From Flavobacteriaceae bacterium UBA6231 (lineage in GTDB: Bacteria; Bacteroidota; Bacteroidia; Flavobacteriales; Flavobacteriaceae): 28,337 nt of DNA. Where the stretch lies: NCBI GenBank assembly GCA_002441545.1, contig DJWL01000171.1:323-28659 (forward strand). Direction: 5' to 3'. The notes under the pieces were generated by a model that worked only from the letters and a program-made list of their open reading frames with translations, was not told where the DNA came from and did no database searches. This document shows positions 25,569-28,337 of the stretch, one piece after another. Positions within the stretch are counted from its first letter, which is position 1; each line of letters begins with the position of its first letter. The position numbers were made by a program, and so were the translations under genes.

Positions 25569-25727
25569 TTAAGATGTCAAAGTTGTCAAAGCCAACTTGA
25601 CAACTTTATTTGAGAAATTAGGGGTCTCATTAAAAAACGGGGTGTCCCTATTTAATAATCCGAATTGTATACCAGAAAGCACTTGACTATCTGAAAACCT
25701 GCGATTGCTATGTTCTGTATTATTCAT
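25569..25727 (-). CDS. Possible 52-residue protein
   Basis: An ATG at 25727 preceded by an A-rich AAAAGAA opens a frame beginning MNNTEHSNRRFSDSQVLSG and ending LALTTLTS at 25569. The composition is plausible (polar, no hydrophobic run), but there is no recognised domain. Its 3' end overlaps the inverted repeat at 25579-25607, so it may be chance or a degraded gene. Confidence 0.22.
   Translation of the reverse strand: MNNTEHSNRRFSDSQVLSGIQFGLLNRDTPFFNETPNFSNKVVKLALTTLTS
25579..25607. repeat. Perfect 11-bp inverted repeat with 7-base spacer
   Basis: AAAGTTGTCAA (25579-25589), spacer AGCCAAC, TTGACAACTTT (25597-25607). The layout suits a hairpin or a recombinase core with a 7-base crossover. 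There is no T-run, so it is not an obvious terminator. A related string gccaactttgacaa occurs at 19488-19501. Confidence 0.6.
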
Positions 25728-25858
25728 TTCTTTTAATAGATTATCTATTATTCAATAAATTGATATAACTTTATATTGGAGTATTTTGAGTTTTTTTTTG
25801 AAATTATACAATCAAAAACAATGAACTTCTTAGCTCCTTCTTTTTTGGGAAACTTGTT

Positions 25859-26959
25859 TTAATTAGTTGAAAATTTAAAGGTTGTTTTGGTATGATAAGT
25901 TTCACCTGGGTTCAAAACCACACTAGGGAAATCTTTTTGGTTTGGAGAGTCTGGATAATGTTGAGTTTCTAAACAAAATCCTGTTCTATGTCCATAAGTT
26001 CCACCTTGTTTACTAGGTAAAGTTCCATTTAAAAAATTACTTGTGTAAAACTGTATACCTGGTTCATCTGAAAAAACTTCGAGTAGTCTACCACTTATTG
26101 GTTCATAGGCTGTTGCCGCCAATCTCATTCCTTGATTTTGATTATTTAAGACCCAACAATGATCATATCCAAACCCTCTTTTAAGTTGTACATTGTCTAC
26201 TTCAATGTCCTTCCCAACGGTTTTAGTCATTCTAAAATCAAAGGGTGTATTTGTCACATCTTCTAATTCTCCTGTTGGAATCAATGTTGCATTAACAGGA
26301 ATAAATTTATCGGCATTAATAGTAACCTCATGATCCAAAATAGGTTTTGAATAATCACCGGATAAATTAAAATATGAATGTTGTGTTAAGTTTACTATCG
26401 TTTTTTTATCAGTTGTCGCCTCATAATCTACTTCTAAAACATTATCATTATTTAGAGTGTAAGTTACTTTTGTGTTTAGATTTCCAGGATAACCTTCTTC
26501 CAAATCTTTGCTTAAATAGGTTAGAACTAACGAAGCCGACGTATTATCAGATTTTGTTTTTGTAACAGTCCAAACAACTTTATCAAAACCTTTTACGCCA
26601 CCATGTAAATGATTAGGGCCATTATTGGTTGCAAGCTTAATCTCTTCACCATCTAATGAAAATTTACCCTTAGCTATTCTGTTACCATACCTTCCTATTA
26701 ATGCTCCAAAGAAGGGGCAGTCTTTAGTATATTCAGGATTTGTATATGCTTCTAATGAGTCAAAACCTAGTACGACATCTTCAATAACATTATTTTTATT
26801 TGGAACTTTTAATGATGTAATAATACCGCCATAAGTCATAATGCACACTTCCATGCCCTTTTCATTTTTTAAAGTATAACGGTTTATTTTTGTACTATCA
26901 TTCATAATTCCAAAAGTGTCTTCTGAAATTGTTACTGGGTTTGATTTCTCTGTTGTCAT
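25859..26959 (-). CDS. galM: Aldose 1-epimerase (mutarotase)
   Basis: A 366-residue enzyme that interconverts alpha and beta anomers of galactose, glucose and similar sugars. The family's landmarks are intact: IGRYGNRIAKGKF (88-100), NHLHGG with H119, catalytic H194 in TQHSYFNLSG, YDHCW with D266, and the catalytic base E331 in FCLETQHYPDSPNQ. No signal peptide is visible, so it is probably cytoplasmic. It lies 83 bases downstream of the transaldolase gene on the same strand, and a weak hairpin in the gap could reduce read-through. Confidence 0.93.
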   Translation of the reverse strand: MTTEKSNPVTISEDTFGIMNDSTKINRYTLKNEKGMEVCIMTYGGIITSLKVPNKNNVIEDVVLGFDSLEAYTNPEYTKDCPFFGALIGRYGNRIAKGKFSLDGEEIKLATNNGPNHLHGGVKGFDKVVWTVTKTKSDNTSASLVLTYLSKDLEEGYPGNLNTKVTYTLNNDNVLEVDYEATTDKKTIVNLTQHSYFNLSGDYSKPILDHEVTINADKFIPVNATLIPTGELEDVTNTPFDFRMTKTVGKDIEVDNVQLKRGFGYDHCWVLNNQNQGMRLAATAYEPISGRLLEVFSDEPGIQFYTSNFLNGTLPSKQGGTYGHRTGFCLETQHYPDSPNQKDFPSVVLNPGETYHTKTTFKFSTN

Positions 26960-27004
26960 ATTTTTATAGGTTTGATCAAGAAAAATACATCGGAAAACAA
27001 GTAA

Positions 27005-27025
27005 ACAACTTCTATTTAAAGTTGT
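27005..27025 (-). terminator. Weak hairpin between transaldolase and galM
   Basis: ACAACTT (27005-27011), loop CTATTTA, AAGTTGT (27019-27025). On the minus strand it is followed by TTTACTTGTTTTC rather than a clean T-run, so it is at most a leaky terminator. Confidence 0.35.
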
Positions 27026-27042
27026 AATATCTTCATGTCTCT

Positions 27043-27696
27043 TTAATTTCCTTTTTGATAATCTGCTAAAAACTGAGCTAATCCACTATCTGTTAATGGG
27101 TGTTTCAATAATCCAGTAATAGATGATAATGGACCGGTCATAACATCACTGCCTATTTTGGCACAATCTATAACATGCATAGTGTGACGAATGGATGCTG
27201 CTAAAATTTGAGTATCAAAGGCGTAATTATCATAAATCTGTCTTATTTCAGCAATAAGATGTAAACCGTCAGTTGAAATATCATCTAATCTTCCTAAGAA
27301 AGGCGATACGTAAGTTGCCCCAGCTTTAGCAGCTAATAAAGCTTGTCCTGCAGAAAAAACCAAGGTTACATTTGTTCTTATTCCTTTATCAGAAAAGTAT
27401 TTACAAGCTTTTACTCCGTTTGCTATCATAGGTAACTTTACCACAATTTGAGGATGTAAAGCGGCTAGTTCTTCTCCTTCTTTAATCATGCCTTCTAAGT
27501 CGATTGAAATAACTTCTGCAGAAACATCACCATCAACAATATTGCAGATATCTACATAATGTTTTAAGATATTCTCTTTACCAGTAATACCTTCTTTTGC
27601 CATTAAAGATGGATTGGTGGTTACACCGTCCAAAACCCCTAAAGCCTGTGCTTCTTTAATTTGATCTAAATTTGCTGTGTCAATGAAAAATTTCAT
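27043..27696 (-). CDS. tal: Transaldolase (small TalC/FSA-type family)
   Basis: A 217-residue TIM-barrel enzyme of the small transaldolase/fructose-6-phosphate aldolase family. The Schiff-base lysine is K87 in VVKLPM. E61 (DVSAEVIS) and F133 (YVSPFLGR) occupy positions that are Gln and Tyr in E. coli fructose-6-phosphate aldolase, which favours transaldolase activity. The neighbouring transketolase gene (nine-base gap) supports the non-oxidative pentose phosphate pathway. The protein is full length. Confidence 0.9.
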   Translation of the reverse strand: MKFFIDTANLDQIKEAQALGVLDGVTTNPSLMAKEGITGKENILKHYVDICNIVDGDVSAEVISIDLEGMIKEGEELAALHPQIVVKLPMIANGVKACKYFSDKGIRTNVTLVFSAGQALLAAKAGATYVSPFLGRLDDISTDGLHLIAEIRQIYDNYAFDTQILAASIRHTMHVIDCAKIGSDVMTGPLSSITGLLKHPLTDSGLAQFLADYQKGN

Positions 27697-27705
27697 GCTA
27701 TATTT

Positions 27706-28337
27706 TTATACTGTTTTTAAATATTCTAATACTTGTTTGCTTACTTTTTCTCCAGTAAAGCCAAACTTATCGTCTAATACATTTGCAGGAGCAGAATAAC
27801 CAAAATGGTCAAGTCCGAAAACTTTACCTTTTTCACCAACAAGTCCTTCTAAATTGACTGGTAATCCAGCTGTTAAACCAAATAATGGTTTGTTTTTAGG
27901 AATAATACTATCTTGATAAGCTTTAGATTGAAGTTTGAATAATCCTTCAGAAATAACTGAAGCTATATTTACTTTTAATCCGTTTTCTGATTCTAAAATC
28001 TCAGCGGCCGCTATTAAAGTTGCTACTTCAGATCCGTTTGCGATTAAAACCACATCTGGGTTCTCAACTTCTTTCACTAAATATCCACCTTTTTCAGCTG
28101 CAAGGGCTTCTTGATATCTTGAAGTTCCCATTGCCGGGATGTCTTTAATATTTTGTCTAGAAAGAATTAAACCTGTTGGCGTATTTTTGTTTTCCAAAGC
28201 CATTTTCCAAGCTACTGAAGTTTCAGCAGAATCTGCAGGGCGCAACGCTAAGAAACTAGGTTTACCGCTGTGGTTTTTAAGTTTTTCCAATAAACGAATT
28301 TGAGCTTCTTGTTCAATTGGTTGATGTGTTGGTCCAT
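27706..28337 (-). CDS. tkt: Transketolase C-terminal part (runs off the window)
   Basis: The frame is open to the window edge, giving 210 codons including the stop. The first complete residues read GPTHQPIEQ, the conserved transketolase motif with its substrate-binding His, then LRPADSAET with the phosphate-binding region and a C-terminal domain ending VLEYLKTV. It transfers two-carbon units in the pentose phosphate pathway with thiamine diphosphate. The thiamine-binding N-terminal part lies beyond the window. It is upstream of and close to tal, so the two are probably one operon. A TTG inside the frame at 28290 is not the start. Confidence 0.95.
   Translation of the reverse strand, partial: GPTHQPIEQEAQIRLLEKLKNHSGKPSFLALRPADSAETSVAWKMALENKNTPTGLILSRQNIKDIPAMGTSRYQEALAAEKGGYLVKEVENPDVVLIANGSEVATLIAAAEILESENGLKVNIASVISEGLFKLQSKAYQDSIIPKNKPLFGLTAGLPVNLEGLVGEKGKVFGLDHFGYSAPANVLDDKFGFTGEKVSKQVLEYLKTV

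Larger units (their letters stand above)
25307..25858. other. Gene-poor intergenic region
   Basis: About 550 bases upstream of the VCBS gene. It contains a perfect inverted repeat (25579-25607) and a weak 52-codon reading frame on the minus strand (25569-25727). A 67-codon frame on the plus strand (25397-25600) has no recognisable content. I see no RNA gene or clear promoter. Confidence 0.5.

Noticed and set aside
25397..25600. 67-codon plus-strand reading frame
   Set aside because: No recognisable domain, Lys/Leu-rich low-complexity composition, and it ends in the inverted repeat; likely chance.

Overview
The window is low-GC, AT-rich DNA from a member of the Bacteroidota, most likely a Flavobacteriaceae species. 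The evidence is a giant secreted protein with a type IX secretion (T9SS) sorting tail, lipoproteins with the family's typical signal peptides, a BT4734-type primase-like protein, Bacteroidota-style tyrosine recombinases, and weak or absent Shine-Dalgarno sites.

Positions 10-19389 are a complete integrated genomic island of about 19.4 kb. It entered the 3' end of a tRNA gene (probably tRNA-Asn, of which only the last 23 bases lie in the window). A 15-bp core repeat, cccaagagggggagc, lies at 10-24 and again at 19375-19389. The integrase gene sits just inside the right end. Pairs of a TATCCAA repeat lie inside each end and look like integrase arm sites.

Island layout, left to right: (i) small cargo genes on the minus strand at 417-2187 (a KTSC-domain secreted protein, a three-helix membrane protein, a lipocalin-like lipoprotein and an unknown), with a long imperfect palindrome between two of them. 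(ii) An eight-gene plus-strand defence locus at 2395-15348. Its order is hsdM, hsdS, a DUF262-DUF1524 (GmrSD-like) nuclease, a small PD-(D/E)XK-like protein, a 971-residue NACHT NTPase with a C-terminal TOPRIM-like domain, hsdR, and an overlapping pair resembling DUF6978 and DUF1828. (iii) A minus-strand mobility and replication module at 15452-19192: primase-like protein, excisionase-type HTH protein, a conserved mobile-element protein and the tyrosine integrase. No relaxase or conjugation gene is visible, so the island is an integrative element that probably moves with help from another element.

Right of the island, 19559-21750 holds a uracil-DNA-glycosylase-like protein, a 71-residue unknown and a second tyrosine recombinase that lacks the first catalytic arginine. 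This may be the remains of an older element. Then come chromosomal genes: a 1178-residue FG-GAP/VCBS repeat protein exported by the T9SS (21770-25306), and a carbohydrate cluster on the minus strand (transketolase C-terminus, transaldolase, aldose 1-epimerase).

The most interesting part is the defence locus. A type I restriction-modification operon is interrupted between hsdS and hsdR by three further nuclease or sensor genes. They include a STAND-type ATPase carrying a TOPRIM nuclease-like domain at its C-terminus. A plausible reading (inference) is layered immunity: restriction first, type IV-like cleavage of modified DNA second, and a suicide or sensor layer that guards the restriction system, as PrrC and RloC do in other hsd loci.
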